The notes: a model not told the origin generated them from the sequence alone. Shown: positions 46,115-60,000, counted from the stretch's first letter. The stretch is DNA of 64,000 bases from Phallus indusiatus (GCA_027605045.1 JAQFWX010000021.1:372001-436000); one strand, 5' to 3'. Made by a program: numbers and translations.

Positions 46115-47110
46115 ACATAGTCGACCTCGTGATGCGGACTTTGAGGGATAGCAGCTGAAAGTACAAAACCCTGGACCTTTCCCCCCTTTTTTTTCCAGAA
46201 TGACACCCCCAGCGGACGTCAACATTTTGAACCCGACTCCCGTTCCCTCCGTCGACGTCAACATACTCTGACGAGAATTTTCATAAAGACACTTCACATA
46301 TTACTGAGGCCACGCAACAAAAACCGTGGAATTCCTTCGAGGAAGAAAACCCGCACCGCACCGCAGAAGCAGAAGCGGAAGAAAGGTTAGTTTTACTCTC
46401 ACGTCTTCTATAATAAGCTTCCTAATTTTCTTTCATACTCTCGAGAAAGGGGCATCACCATCAAACATGAATAGCCCTCATGTCGCGCTTGAATGTATGT
46501 ATGTATTCTTATTTATGTGTATATACCCGGCCAAGACCGACAATGACCAGTGCCAATTCTCAACAAATGCTTGGATGACTGCCTAAGGTCTCTGTCGAGA
46601 AAAGTTAGCTTTCGCAGAACCAAAACCTCCCGAACCCATTCCGGTTAGCGTCACGATATCGACGTTGCCAAGTCGAGTCGCCTTCAGCCTGTTACATTTC
46701 AGCCTCCCCCGTCGAAAATTAGTTTTATACACAATGTTAAGCCCTTTTTCCACTACTCGCGAAAACTTAGTGTCGTCTCCTTTCGTCCAAGCATTTAAGG
46801 AAATTCCCGACCTGTCTAGTAAAATTAAAATTGAAGCCACCAATATGACGGCACAAATATGACAAAGAGATATGACAAAGAGGTCCGTCGTTATGTGAGA
46901 GTAATAAATTCTAGTGTCCCATTGGTTCATATTTTCGGGATTACAGTGAAGTGATTCAGGTTCTATTCGTGCAATTTAATCACATAAAGTACTATTGAAA
47001 ACCCAAGGAATGTATCTATATTTGCGCATCAACACTAGTGAAATAAATAAGACCCAGTCTCAACCTTCCCGAGGTCGCCGCTGAATAATTTAGATACTGA
47101 ATGACTGGCA
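46115..47110. other. No gene recognised
   Basis: A 45-bp stretch at 46180-46230 (TTTCCAGAATGACACCCCCA, GCGGACGTCAACAT) resembles the third exon of the hypothetical gene at 10.4-11.2 kb, but is quickly followed by TGA. Otherwise only short frames. Confidence 0.35.
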
Positions 47111-47112
47111 AT

Positions 47113-47700
47113 TTAACTGAAGTTCCACGAAACTAAAGGGAGGATTGATATAAATGATAAATAACTAGTCGAGATATAAATTCACTCACCTGGAATAACG
47201 CCAACAGATTCTGGTGCGAATGCAGTAAACAGTCCGACGGACATGTCGATGCTGTCTCCTGCACAACCTGGACACAAGTCCGCAACGGTCGCGGTATGTG
47301 TAGTACCGGAACTGGTGTCGGTGATAGTTACAGACTTTCCACAGTGACTACCACCATCATATTGGCTTTCAGCTGGGATGGAAATAAAATGAAATTTAGG
47401 CGCATCCCCGAGGTTCATATAAAAGGGGAACGGGACGTACGCAAAGCGATGATGAAGTCGCTGTCTTGGTGGACTTGCCCGCAAGCACCAGTTGCACCGT
47501 CTTGGAAATAAAATGTTCCTCTGAGCGGCGAATGTCGTGTAATTAACGAGATTGAATGCGAATAAGTGAAACCTATAAATGTTTACTTACCGTCCTTGGA
47601 ATTGACGAGCGATGAGAGAGGCTGGAATTGGTTTTGCTAGGGCAACTGTGGCTGTCAAAGCCAAGGTAGTTGCGATAGCAGTAGACAATATTTTGAACAT
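47113..47700 (-). CDS. Small secreted RlpA-like (double-psi beta-barrel) protein
   Basis: Exons 47591-47700, 47441-47520, 47190-47372 and 47113-47132 give 393 bp, 130 residues, with all phases consistent. MFKILSTAIATTLALTATVA ends a clear signal peptide (cleavage near LAKP). The mature part has GTFYFQDGATGACGQVHQDS, SHCGKSVTITDTSSGTTHTA, TVADLCPGCAGDSIDMSVGL and the end VIPVSWNFS. This is the fold and length of the short fungal RlpA-like/barwin-related secreted proteins, which are extracellular and often wall- or host-associated. Catalysis is not established for the fungal forms. The last exon is only 20 bp. A TATA-like element (TTATAACTGAGTCA on the minus strand) is near 47792-47806, about 100 bp upstream. 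Confidence 0.88.
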
Positions 47701-47709
47701 TGTGAAAGT

Positions 47710-49660
47710 ATGTGAATTAGAGAAAGAAAGAAATCAGGTGAGACTCGCTGAGTGTAGTGTTGAGTTGGATTGGAATATCGCAAAAAAAAATGACTCAGTT
47801 ATAAAGGAACTGGGAACACAGCCCGTAGCTGCTAAACTTACAAATTTAGTAAACAATTGATAAACTGACGAGTATGTTGAATACCTCAGCAAGATATTCG
47901 CATTATCCAGATTTAAAATCATGGTTGACATTCGTAAATACGTGCCCATCATGAAAACAATCAGCGGAGATGAGAAAGCCGGGAGAATAAACGACGTTAC
48001 CGAGAGCGGTTGCTTTGGGTAAATACGGGAAAGAGTAGCATTTTGCAATCGATTTCATCGAAAATAGAAAATTGAGATTGCGAACGCTATCATCACAGAA
48101 CGTAAAAAAAGCTGCTTTTGCAGATATTCACTCGTTTGAATTAGGTCCAATTGGTCAGGAGCCAGGTATATCATCAATAAATTGATGCTGTTACTGCTAC
48201 ACCGATTGAGTTTAAGGACTGTTATGGAAATCGGCGCCAAAGACAATTACCCTGGTACTGTCGTATGGGAGTCACCGTCTTGTTTGTCGTGATCAAAATC
48301 GAGCGGCCGTATTCGGAATAAACCAGACCAACTCCTGAAATCTGGTGTATATTGTTAGGCACACGTAGCCGCAGGTTGATTTGGTACGAGTTGATGATTT
48401 TTGAGAGTAGAATCTTCAAGCTGCGGAATTTCGGTAAAAAATTCTTTGAACAAGATATATTAATACTTTGTGCGGCCGAATAATAACCATGGCATTTTCA
48501 GGCATTTTCAGTCTCAGAGGTATCAGCGCGGGATCGGGAATTTGGTGTCAAAATCGGCGTCGCGAAGTACTTAAGAGATTTTCGAGTAAAAACGTTAGGA
48601 TTAGATGTTGGAATTGGTGCCTGAGCTGAAGACTGACAAAAGGTGGCATGGTGTCTCGTCGTAAAGACCGTCGTTTGGCACGAGTGAACAGGTTTTGATA
48701 CCAGAGAGAGACGTGCTCCGATTGGGTTGTGTAATTGTAACTAAACGCGCCCATCACAGTTTGCCGTTTGGATGCTGAGCGCTGAGGTCTGGTGGCGTCT
48801 TCGCGACGACCCTTTCCCCAGAACGACTAATTTTTAGAGTAGATAACAGTATGCAACTCGGAGTGATCATATAGAAGTTGTAGAAGTATTCCAGTGGAAG
48901 CCTTGGGGGAATGCGGTTACCGGTAGAAGAACGCGTGTATTGAGCCGATGCGTCGCTAGACTACTACTATGTAGCAGAAACAGAACAAGAGGCAATTCCG
49001 GAAATTTGGGATGATACGTGTGTATTATCTTAATCCATAGAAGGTAACATTGATCTAGGATCTGTTTGAAAAAAGAAAACTGAGGGCGGACGCGCGAAAG
49101 GTTTGTACATGTGAAAAGGAGCAGCGGCCGTGGTAGAATTCTCATTGCATTAGTGGGTTCGCATGGTATCCGACCATCCGTGCGGTCAACTCGAAAAGCC
49201 ATTAAGTTGTGTCCCAGATTCAATAATGGAGATCTTCCTCCACGTCCTACGCACGCCTAACGCGACACCTTACAGGCAGAAGAAAGGCTCGCAGAATTGA
49301 TCTCGAGGAGTCAATGGAGTCAATGAGTCAATGTCGACACCGCCAAGGTACCCAGAGTTCACAATTGATTATTGTTCTCTTTCATCAGGCTGGCATTTGC
49401 AGAATGGACTGGGAAGCTAAAGCGCTAAGGGACGGCGACGTGATGTATGACGACTTTTGTGACATTGAGTCCAAACTCCGTCTCGAATGATGCCGACGGC
49501 TTGTACTTTCATCATCGACATCAGAGTTAGTTTTCAAGCCGCGTTCGAGCTTCAAATTTCAAAGACCAACTCTATCGACACGCTTGACAGGAAATTCTAG
49601 CCTAGGAAAAAGAAGCAAATGGACTATGAAATGGATAGGTACGTCACTACTGGCATAAAT
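47710..49660. other. No gene resolved
   Basis: The longest frame (48867-49223, minus) has hydrophobic and proline-rich stretches but no domain or splice context I recognise. The segment at 47945-48008 is the duplicated block noted at 46053-46110. Confidence 0.35.
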
Positions 49661-49664
49661 CCCG

Positions 49665-49709
49665 GAACTGTCAAACCGTTCACCCACCGGCGGTGTCGCC
49701 TCCTTTTTT
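49665..49709 (+). promoter_or_regulatory. Conserved GSCY upstream block, copy 5
   Basis: GGAACTGTCAAACCGTTCAC followed by CCACCGG, then TCGCCTCCTTTTTT. A 10-bp GC-rich insertion separates the two halves. TACGTCACTA at 49640-49649 is shared with copy 4. Confidence 0.55.
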
Positions 49710-49767
49710 CATGTATACTACAGGACCTATCTCGAGTTGACCCATCATTTAAACCAAAAGCACCAAA

Positions 49768-51055
49768 ATTAAATTTGTAAATTCGGCTCCCTCTCCTCAA
49801 ACAAATTTCAAGGAAGAGTCATCCACTGACACTAAAGACATGAAGCTGATGCGAATGCGGTGAAGATGGATATTTTTTTCATTATTTCCGAGAAAACCTC
49901 AACGATGCCAAATCCATCGAAGTGCTCAAATCCCATATTATTACTTTCGTAAGTGATGATATTTGATGGTGCGTAATTAACAACAATTCGAATGTTTCTC
50001 CAGATCCGAAATATTTGGCTTGCCTCTCGCGCCGACAAGCTGTCCCCATATGTCATCACAGCCGTTCGCGAATGCATCGAAGTGTGCAAAAAAACCACAC
50101 TACCCGTTGGATCACTGAACGAGTTTTACAACTTCCTGCTGGAAGATAAATCTCTGCCAGTCTGGATCATTCTCCACTCATACTCGGACAACCCGTGTTC
50201 GGCAAAAGTTGCCCCACGATTCACCTTGCTTGATTTGTTTCTGACCGAATTCGTTTTCACTGAAGGTATCAGGGACGAGCTATACTTGGCGTGTGCAACG
50301 AAGTGTTTCAACAGATTCTTCAGTCGCATACGACAAGAAAGTTTGAGACAGCTTCAAGTTCGTGAAGCTCGTGCGGGAGGTATAGAAATCGGACACGGAC
50401 TGGTACTTCCGCCTTTAGGTTTAGCTCTTGCGGAGACCCTGGAGGTCGATTATCTCGTGGGTGGTATCAGATTGAAGTGGTCTGTCCCCGATTTGCTCCA
50501 GAGGTTGGAACCAGGTCGTGTCATGAGTACAGAATTTGGGGCAAGGGGTGCGATTCATTCATCTCTAAAAATTATAATGTCGTTTAATTTTCACTGTATC
50601 AACTAATATACCTGGTTGTTTTCCTTTTCCGTAGGTCAGATATGGGGTATATACATTCAACCTCAATGTGTTCGATGGACATTCGTAGTATGTCAGATTA
50701 AGCCTTCTCCGATCAACCTGACCGGGAAAGACGTCTATGTGTCCTTGAAACTTGCGCGTAATGGCAAAATACCATTCTTTGAGTCGAGATCAGTCAAGTT
50801 GGCGACTCTGTGGACGCAAAACATGCCAACGCTGGATCGCTTCCCTGTGGGAGGAGACATGCCAAACGTGCCTCATTTCATAATACCGATTCTAGAGAAC
50901 TCAAACTCGAAGGGGTTAGTCATTTTTCCACCTCCATGTTAGGCGACAACATATTATTGACCGCCTGTTTCTTTGTTAGTTTGAGGTCTTTAAGGTCCAT
51001 GTATAAGGACGGAAGCTGTTATTTAGTACTCGAACTCTTGAGTGTTGATTGGTAA
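49768..51055 (+). pseudogene. GSCY-family copy 5, start lost and exon 1 frameshifted
   Basis: Exon 1 (49768-49948) aligns with copy 4, but the start ATG is ATT (49768-49770) and the exon is one base off a multiple of three. The shift lies near 49843-49850, just before CECGEDGYFFHYFRENLNDA. Exons 2-4 (50004-50547, 50635-50914, 50980-51055) are clean and in phase: IRNIWLASRADKLSPYVITA, FYNFLLEDKSLPVWIILHSY, IRDELYLACATKCFNRFFSR, EIGHGLVLPP, LKWSVPDLLQRLEPG, GQIWGIYIQPQ and YKDGSCYLVLELLSVDW. An in-frame ATG at 49992 just inside the intron could allow an N-terminally shortened product, so residual function is possible. Confidence 0.7.
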
Positions 51056-51059
51056 CGAT

Positions 51060-51930
51060 TTGAATGGAAGTCTTAATGTGTTTTGAATTTTGATTTATCA
51101 TGGTAAACATCAACGAAAGAAATTTTTTTGTTTGACGCGAGAAGACCGTGACGTACATCAGAGATGCACCTTTAATATGTATCTATTTCACAATCAATAG
51201 TGACTGATAAACTTTATATTTTTTCGCAAAGCTTGGGGCACCAACGCCGCCACCAGCGTTGTTATTATGGACCTATCGATAGTTAATCATCCGGGGAGGT
51301 AACACATACGTTGTCTTTGTACGTCAGTTTACCCTTTTTTTTCCCTGTTCTTTTGTTCTTTCAGTCTTGATTTTGACACATCTATTATCCGAATTATGTA
51401 TATTCACAGAATGGTTCTTTCGTACATACTACAGTACGCTTCCATTGTATTTAATAGCTGCAGTTTTAGCGAAGTAATCGATGAGTGGTTCCTGCTAAGC
51501 GATTGGTTCCTTGTCCAAAAGCCAAAGCAAATACATAATTTACCTCACCTCACCTCGATACCTTGCTTCAACATCGTTATCGGCACGCTGAAAAGCTTAT
51601 TAGCCTGTTCATTAGTAGTCTTCGCAGGCCGTCAGTGCGTCCTCGGAACACCCTATGCCCCGGCATAAACATAGCACCAGACACTATTCGCCGTGCGTGA
51701 CTGAAACGTGCATCGATGAACGATGATTGAGATGCCAGTGATGATGAATATGATCCTTGCGATCCTTGCACTGCAACGCCGTTGTGACCTTCGATGGCCG
51801 GGCGCCTCGATTCGGTTAGATCAAACAAACAAAATGGATAAAAGGCTCCGCTCGCCTTAAAAGCCCCTCTCCACCACTACCTCAATACGCTTAGAGATAC
51901 CAGCCCTTGTCGTTATTCACAACACCACAA
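51060..51930. other. Intergenic; includes the promoter of the pyrophosphorylase gene
   Basis: No exon recognised. CTCTCCACCACTACCTC at 51868-51884 is a pyrimidine-rich leader before the next gene. Confidence 0.4.
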
Positions 51931-51934
51931 AGAT

Positions 51935-53577
51935 ATGTCCAACGCCGTCGACCCCGTTTCGCTTTTTGAAAAGTACAAGACAGCGGGACAAGACCATGTA
52001 TTCACTTACTGGCCGATTTTATCCCCTTCGGAACGCACCGCCCTCCTCTCCCAGCTAACGAGTCTCGACGTCAATAGGGTGAACGGGATATACAAACGTG
52101 CCATGGAATACGAGAAAAGCAACGCCAACAGCGCGAGTGCCGCGAAGGACACCGTCGAGCCGTTACCCAAAGATAGAGTAGAAAGCATCGTTGCACCGGA
52201 CACACCGACAACAGCGCGGAAAATCGACGAATGGCGCAGTGCAGGTCTCAAAGCCATCGCTGCTAATCGTGTCGCCGTTTTGCTCATGGCCGGTGGTCAG
52301 GGTACGCGTCTCGGGTCGTCCGCGCCTAAAGGTTGCTATGACATTGGGCTTCCGTCGCACAAAAGCTTGTTCCAGTATCAGGCGGAGAGGATCAAACGAT
52401 TGCAGGTCGTCGCTGCACAGTTGTCGGGCAAGAAGGATGATCAAGTTGTTATTCCGTGGTATGTTATGACAAGCGGTCCTACGCGTGCCGAGACGCAGGC
52501 GTATTTCGAGAAGAATGCGTATTTTGGGTTAGACAAGGCTAACGTTATATTCTTTGAGCAAGGTTTGCAGTACAGTTCAATCACTCGTTTTTAGAACGTA
52601 ACTCACATTTTGATTGTGAAAAAAAAGGTACATTACCTTGCTTCACCCTCGATGGCAAAATCATGCTCGAGGCGGCCTCAAAAGTAGCCGTAGCACCAGA
52701 TGGAAACGGTGGATTGTACGCAGCCTTACGTCAACCACTCTCGCCCTCCGACCCGAAGCGTACAGTACTATCAGATCTCCGATCTCGTAAAATTGACTAC
52801 ATCCACGCCTATTGCGTCGATAATTGCCTCGTCAAAGTAGCAGATCCCGTTTTCATAGGATACAACATCCAAACCGGCGCTGAATGCGCCGCCAAAGTCG
52901 TTCCGAAATCAAGCCCCACGGAATCAGTCGGTGTAATCGCTCTGAAGGATAAAAAATACTCCGTTGTAGAATATAGCGAAATCTCGAAAGAGAAAGCTGA
53001 AAGACGAGACGAAGGAACGGGAGAGCTCACATTTAGAGCGGCGAATATTGCGAATCACTTTTATACAACTGCGTTTTTGGAGCGTGTGCAGACTTTTGAG
53101 GATGAAATGCCGTTCCATGTTGCGAGGAAGAAAATTCCGTACGTTCCAACTCCAGCTCTACCAGCCGACTTTTCCATCTCTTCCCCCGCTCCATCATCGC
53201 CATCCTCTTCTTCACACCCACAAACCATCAAAGCGACCTCTCCAAACGGTTTTAAACTCGAACTTTTCGTGTTCGATGTGTTCCCCTTCGCCAAAACGTT
53301 CAGCGTCCTCGAAGTTTCCCGAAGCGACGAATTCAGCCCCCTCAAAAATGCTCCCGGAACGGGCTCAGACGATCCCGAAACGAGTCGACGCGATTTGCTC
53401 CGTGTTCAGAAAGGTTGGCTTGAGAGTGCAGGTGTTGGAGTAAACCCCGGCGTTGAAATTGAAGTTTCCCCGCTTGTGAGTTATTCTGGGGAGGGACTAG
53501 AAGCGTTGAAGAACGTTGTGCTCAAGAAGAGTGGAGTGTTGAATGATGTGAAAGATTTGAAAACGTTGACTGCTTAA
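51935..53577 (+). CDS. UAP1: UDP-N-acetylglucosamine pyrophosphorylase
   Basis: Two exons, 51935-52562 and 52628-53577, total 1578 bp (525 residues, normal for eukaryotic UAP1). The enzyme makes UDP-GlcNAc from GlcNAc-1-phosphate and UTP in the cytosol, feeding chitin synthesis, N-glycosylation and GPI anchors. The nucleotide-binding signature LLMAGGQGTRLGSSAPKGCY is at about residues 115-135. Other family blocks are WYVMTSGPTRAETQAYF, FFEQGTLPCFTLDGKIMLE, APDGNGGLYAAL, YIHAYCVDNCLVKVADPVFI, ANHFYTTAFLE and ELFVFDVFPFAKTF. The intron splits FFEQ-GTLPC with a GTTTGC donor. An S/P-rich insert (about residues 393-415) is a likely surface loop. No lesions. Confidence 0.96.
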
Positions 53578-53579
53578 AA

Positions 53580-56360
53580 GGCCGCTCCGATATCTCAATT
53601 CTTTTTTTTTGCTCGCTCGTTTTATAATAATCTGCTCTAGAAACTTTGTGTACCCCCTTATTGTCTCACGGACTTGGATATATACCTGAAAATTAATCAT
53701 TGTCAATGTATAGCTTTTCTTTCGAATCATTTAGGGATACGTTCTGAACGTCGGCTATCAAGATATAAAGGCTTGCACCCTTGCATCCTCAATACCATAA
53801 GACTGCCGGTTGCCGGAGGTCCAGTGCCAGTGGCCATATGATGAACTCACCGAGACACCAATAAACTTGCAGCCTGAGGCTGAGCTGTGTTTATAAAAAT
53901 GATCCAAGGTTCAATAAATTTCTGCCAGATCATCTTGTTCCTTTTCTCCCTTTAAAATTGAACCCTTTTTTCATGTCTTCAAGGCTATTACGAGTCTGAG
54001 CAGTTTTTTACCCGTGTTACATGTGCACTGAACACACTGCGGCAACCTTCATGTTGTATGATCCGGCATAAATTGAAAAAGAGCATTAAAAGTAATAGTA
54101 CAGACTATACTAATGAGAAATATTGGCTACTCCTATTACTAATAAAACTTCTAGACTACCGTCAAATTAGTCTATCGGATCGCTAGATCAGTGTCAGTCT
54201 AAGTGAGTCAGTGACCATAGGCTATCGCCAAAAAATAAGTAGGGGTGATACGACCAAATACAACTGCTGGTTTTACTCTCACTAATTTTTACTATACTGA
54301 AATTAGGGAGAAAAACTCTACAAACGTATGAATAGCACAGGAATGTCATAGTTAAACATATCAGCAGTGTCCATTGTACAACCTAGTGATTAGCACAGTC
54401 TGACATGGGAAAGCTCCCGGACGGACTATAAATTGGTTTACACGAGAAGTGGCCCGGCAACGATGCAAGACAACGAATTACGCGAAAATTGTCCCACAAA
54501 TTCACCGGAAGCCACTATGTGTTTGTTTCGTGGCTGTATATGCATGCGAAATGTGCCACTAGAAATGCACTAAGCTTAGCAGTGTCATCTCGTTTGTCTA
54601 CACGCGGAAATTGGAAAAATCATCCTAAAGTGTAAAAGAGCGGAAAATAAAAAGGATGCTATACCATGACATGTTGTTGAACCAATTGCTGACATTGAGG
54701 GGTACCTGTGATACGACTCGTGTCGCGTCGCCTCAGGAGCGCGACCGGGCTGATGATGATTGATCCATCGATGTCATACCTTCCTAATTCAACAGTCGAC
54801 GTCGATACAGTGTGAATCTGGCTTTCTTTTTGTATTGTTTGTGTTTCTCAACACAGCAGATGTTATATTTATTTTCTCAGCGCATACGAGGTATTGTTTT
54901 CAGACTCCAGTTCCTGGCTGTAGACTAATCCCGATATGGCAGATCGTAGTTTGGATAAGCATTGACGCAAATCCAGTCACCGTTGAAACAGATGTTCCCA
55001 TTTCTACTCCACCGTCGTTTTACCTAGATGTCAACGTAAAAAAGACACGTTTTTCTTTCGTGTGCTGGTTATTTAATAATCTGTGGAGCTCTATATTAAT
55101 GAGGTTTGATAGAGAATGCATATACATACTTTGAAGCATGTTGTTTGCCGACGCGACGTGAGCATGGCACTAGTGATGATGCTCAATGATACGCCGACGG
55201 GGTTTTCCGCGACGCATGACATGACATTTTGCGGTGCTATGACATAGTGAATAAGTTTTGGGCGAATTACGATAAAGTGAGATGCTAGCGCTTGAACCTG
55301 TCATTTTGAAAATCAAAATCAAAGATGGCGTACCAGAGTTATGTAAGAATCTTCTAAAAAAAAGAAATACTACTCCTAACTTTAGCAAAGTCGAGCAAAC
55401 CATTTCAAAAATAAGAGGTTTGACTACTATTAGAACGGAATACTTTATCCCATGAAACAAACACCAAAAAAAATTGCTTTCTGAAATGTGCCAATTGCCA
55501 AGTTTCAATGGGTCTCGGATGTTGCGGACTTAAATAAATATATGCATACTAGCGTGAGGCGGATTGACGGATCTGAATAGAATTGGAATGACTGCTCATG
55601 GGAATGGCGCATGTCACGATCTCTTGGAGATCTCGTGTCCCATGCATGTATGCATGTTATTCGGTACATCATGATGATGGTTAAGCGCGTGGTGCCTAGA
55701 GCTGACAGCGACGTCAGTGTCAGTGTTGATGTCAAACTAACTCAGATTGTATTGTTTTAGTGAAAATCTATTAATTCTGAGCTCAACTTAATAGTTAATC
55801 TCAATACCTTAGATACAGAGATATGCTCGACTTTTTATCTGCGGATAAACGGCCGTACACAGACGCCTGTGCATATATGCAGGACTATATGCGGAAATTA
55901 TCATATCTTACGGATGTTGGAATCCTTCTATATTATCTACGAAACTCGGACTTCGTGTATGAACCTCGCACAGCATGAACAGAGGTCAGAAAGGAAGCTG
56001 AAACTACGCGTGGACCATTAACAAACCCCCTCAATTTTCAGGACAATTCTTCTGATGCTCCACCCATGAGAAAAATAAGACGTCTATAACCAGTGCATAT
56101 AGTCAGTCATTATACTCTGAGGTTCCTGTATCGGCACACCGTCTTATATTTCAATTTTTCAAATCCGCGCTGTTTTGTCTTCCGTTCTTCCGTATGAAAA
56201 CGACTTGACTCAAAATTTTTCACACAGATCATGCAAATTGTAGCAAATATAAAGAAACAACATTTATTCAACGATCCAGGTTTACATATTTGGAATTTAA
56301 ATAAAACTCCCGGTCTTCTTCAACTTGCCACTCGGTCAAGTTCCGTGAGGAATAGATGAC
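53580..56360. other. No gene recognised
   Basis: About 2.8 kb of AT-rich DNA with scattered short frames. I see no splice-supported exon. Confidence 0.4.
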
Positions 56361-56362
56361 TC

Positions 56363-56906
56363 TCATAAGGAGATAGCATTGCATCCGAGATTGATCTAAT
56401 ATTGCATTATTTCTTTGCTGAAATGATATCATATTTTTTTGACTTACAAGTCCGTTGAATTGGTCGTCGGTGCAGCAAACAGCTTGTTCATTGCAGGTGG
56501 CGCCGTTGAGAAGGTCACTGAAAAAAAGAAAATTTAAAAAAACTAATGAGAAGAGAAGAGAAATTGTGTTTACAGGGCGCTGATGGAAGTACATCCAAGA
56601 CCGATTAAACCTGTAACGTCGCCTAGGACGACGCCCAGGAGGCCTAAAAGCTCAGTTACAACGTCGCTGGATGAGGTTTGTACGGTGTTGCAGCATGCAA
56701 CGTTTCCTAAAGTGCGTAATCAGAGTTAGTGAGCAATATTGTCGAGCCTAGTCTTCGAAATTGTTCATACCGGTGTTGCATTGAGAAACGGTGGTGACCG
56801 TTGGTGCTGGTGCGGTGACAGTTACGGTGGTGGTAACTGGGTTGTTGGCGGTGACAAAGACTGCGAAGAGAGCAGTGATGAAGAAGATGACAACTTTGGA
56901 GTGCAT
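56363..56906 (-). CDS. Class I hydrophobin
   Basis: Exons 56771-56906, 56574-56706, 56448-56517 and 56363-56395 give 372 bp, 123 residues, in phase. MHSKVVIFFITALFAVFVTA is a signal peptide. A T/V-rich spacer leads to eight cysteines in the hydrophobin pattern: QCNTG, NVACCNT, IGLGCTS, GATCNEQ, AVCCTDD and NLGCNAISL, with the CC pairs second and fifth. The wide spacing between CC and the fourth Cys (about 32 residues, rich in L, V and G) fits class I. It is secreted and self-assembles into amphipathic layers on hyphae or fruit bodies. TATAAAAAG on the minus strand at about 57001-57009 lies about 100 bp upstream. Confidence 0.93.
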
Positions 56907-57000
56907 AGTGTGTTTTGTAAGAGAGGTTGTTTTAGACAACAAGTAGAAAATCTCAACTAGATTCAGCTGATGAGGAAAGAAAGTATGAAAAACTGGACTC

Positions 57001-57009
57001 TTTTTATAC
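57001..57009 (-). promoter_or_regulatory. TATA box of the hydrophobin gene
   Basis: The minus strand reads GAGTATAAAAAGAGTCC, about 95-100 bp before the hydrophobin start, a typical distance for a strongly expressed fungal gene. Confidence 0.55.
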
Positions 57010-57014
57010 TCTTT

Positions 57015-60000
57015 CAAGGAGGACTTAATTTAATTTCTTTTCCTTTTTTTTGAACAAAGCTGACGCAACAAACGATGTCTAACTGAGTTCCACCCCGCGG
57101 CACTCCAAATAACCGAGACATTCTCTCAGAACAACGGCAACAGTTGGCAGTATCATGCTTAACAAATGAATTCCTTTTGACACTGACAGTTCCGTCGGCA
57201 GAATGGTTGTCATGTCGTTTTCTATTCTTGATCTGACTTTGAAGAGCTTCGAAAGAGGGCATATATCATGCGTTGATATCACAATGCGCTTGCAACGCTG
57301 TCCAGGCACGAAATCTACGGCCGAGAATCCGGATGTCACTGCCTGTCATTGAAAAAAAATGCCTCACGCAGTTCAGTTGTAGAGAACAATCAGGCGCTTC
57401 GAAAAAGCTGAGATAAGTTTGTATTCATGGTGTCTCTCTTAGTAGAAACTTCGAGCAGTTCCTGGCTGCGCAGTGAAAAAGCGATCAGCCAAAAGTTCGC
57501 CCCGAAAACAAAAATTGCTACTAGTGCGAAGATTATTTTATTTCAGCCGCGTGCATTGGTGACATTAATCCAAAGCCAAACTAAAGTAACTAGAAAAGCA
57601 CTGTCAGATGCTGAGATATTATTATCCAGTACGTCAGCATATACGTCAAGATGACAGACTTGAAATAAAGTCCCCTTTTTTTTTTGAATCAGAAACAATT
57701 TGCAAAAAAAAAAAAACTACAAAAAAGAGTGATCCGAGTGCTGGAATTTTATTGGGAATTTCTTGAGCGGGTGGCAGTTGTCGAAGTAGGTTTTTGCCGA
57801 GAGCGCGTGAGCACGGTTGCAAACGCTTGACGTGAATCCCGAGTTGCCGCGGATGAACGTACTGTGTTCACACTGTAAATGTCATCTGAGATGCCCTTTG
57901 AAGGTCTTATGAATATAACGAGGACGTCTCGAAACTCATATATCAGCGATGAACAAAGCTCAAATCGGGGTTAAAAGACACTTAGTTTTACGGGTGAGGA
58001 GCAGCTTTCAAATGCAAGCTGGACTAATTCCTCAGGAACACGAACCAATTGGAAAGCACATACTAGATAAGTGTGCGAAAGCTTAGACATTGACATCTAA
58101 ACTTCGAGAAAGAACAAAGAGAACAACGTAAACGGCGTTAATTTCCTCGGCATGATTTTTCTTTCTCCAAGCTTTAACATATGATATGATATTTGATGAT
58201 TAAAATGTTCCAAAATGTATGGGCCGTCGAGACCGGGTTTGAGGAAATTCTTACTTCCAGCCTATGACGAAGTTTATATTACGGATAAATGGTCGCTCAA
58301 TGAAACGGAAATGAACGTGAACAGCTGATTGATAGCGCACATGCGCCCAAAATGAAGTTCGAGTTCTCAGTGTTGGAGAAGCCATCTGCAGTCACGAACG
58401 GGTTTTACTAACGAACCTTTAGTAGAATTAAACTTAATCAGGTAATTTATATAATAAAAGCAAAGTAGAGCCTTACTATAGGTGAAAACCAACTTCAATT
58501 CGAAGGTTCAAGGTGCAACACTCAAATTTGAGTTTCGAAGCTTAATAGACCCGATCTCGGAGTGGTGCCCTCTAATTTCTTGTTGACAGATTTTACTCTA
58601 AAGCCACTTTGGTACATCAAGAAGTCTCAGCAAGGACACGAGAAGACATCGTGAACCAAATATACGTATACGCCCGCTTTTAACTTGAATGAGTTTGATA
58701 CATGGAATTATGTGTAATTTATCGACGTACCCAGATCCGAGAATTCAAATAATGTATATAATGATAGTGTTCAGAGGTTCAAGAGACAGATTATAGTAGA
58801 GATCGCGCCCGCTCAATAGCTATTTGTGATATGCGAAACCCGACCAAAGGTCTGCATCCACGCCCGTCTATCCCACCCAGAAAAACTCTCAACAAACGTC
58901 TGTGACTGCACGGCACAGCAGCTGAATCGAGGGCTACAATTCAACGCGAAAGTGTCAAATGTCAAGCTTACTCAAGACAAGCTATTACCTTGACACAATG
59001 ACACTATACTTCCGTTATCGTTCACGAGACCTAAAAATGTCAGCATCTATATCAGTTGACTAGAGAGCGTTGGTCCATACGTCCTTTAAGTTCAGCTCTC
59101 GTTTTTGCTTCTGTCTTACCAACTCAAGATCAACGATCAACTAGTAGAACACCAGCACAAACGGTAACTGCCAGCAAGTTCATCCTTCATCGCTCCCTTT
59201 ACATATCTTTCTTTTCTTTTCTTCAGTGGTCTTGACGGCGTAGCCATCAGCTGCAATTATGCAGTTTATCACAGGCTCCGCGACTGGCACAAGAATAGGC
59301 TGTAGGCTACATGATCATGGAAGGAGATGTAGCGCTTTTTTTTTTGAGCTCCGCCGAGACGGGACGCCGAATCAGCTATGTTATTTGAAAACCTCATGAC
59401 TCATAGAACCCATCTCACAACACGACGCCAAAACAAAAGCGCAGTAGTCCTTTTAGTAATGGCACGCTCTCCCGAAGGCGAAGATGTCCGAGAAATCGAA
59501 AACTTTATCAAGCTGCAAGCGCGACGATACAAGCACAGCCAAAAAACCTTCAGCACGACGACATACATTTTCATTTCAAAATATGTATGGCAGCAAGTGC
59601 CATCTATGATTCTTCAATCAACTCACGGTTGCACCGAGGCACATTCCGACCCTGCTAATGAACTTGAGAAGACAATCTGGCCTCTTAGTCCTCATCCATT
59701 AGATTTGGCGCAAAGAATTCTTGCACATCCTTAGTTTTCATAATTGCATCCTTACATATCTCCTGAAGGATCACGCGGAAAACTTCCTTATTTCAAATGT
59801 GTTCCGAACCGACGGATTTAACCAGTCACCGGTCATACATCTTGCATCCTGCATCATCTCTGAATTTCACCTCCTATGCGTATGCGCAAATGGTCGAGTG
59901 TTCCTCGAAACATAGCTCAGCATCTTAAACCCTATGAAGGTCAGTTTGAGATCATGTAAGTGAACCATTGACTACCTCTATCTAACATCGTCATGGATAA

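Noticed and set aside
59378..59734. 118-codon frame as a gene
   Set aside because: Protein-like in parts, but there is no recognisable domain, start context or neighbouring exon.
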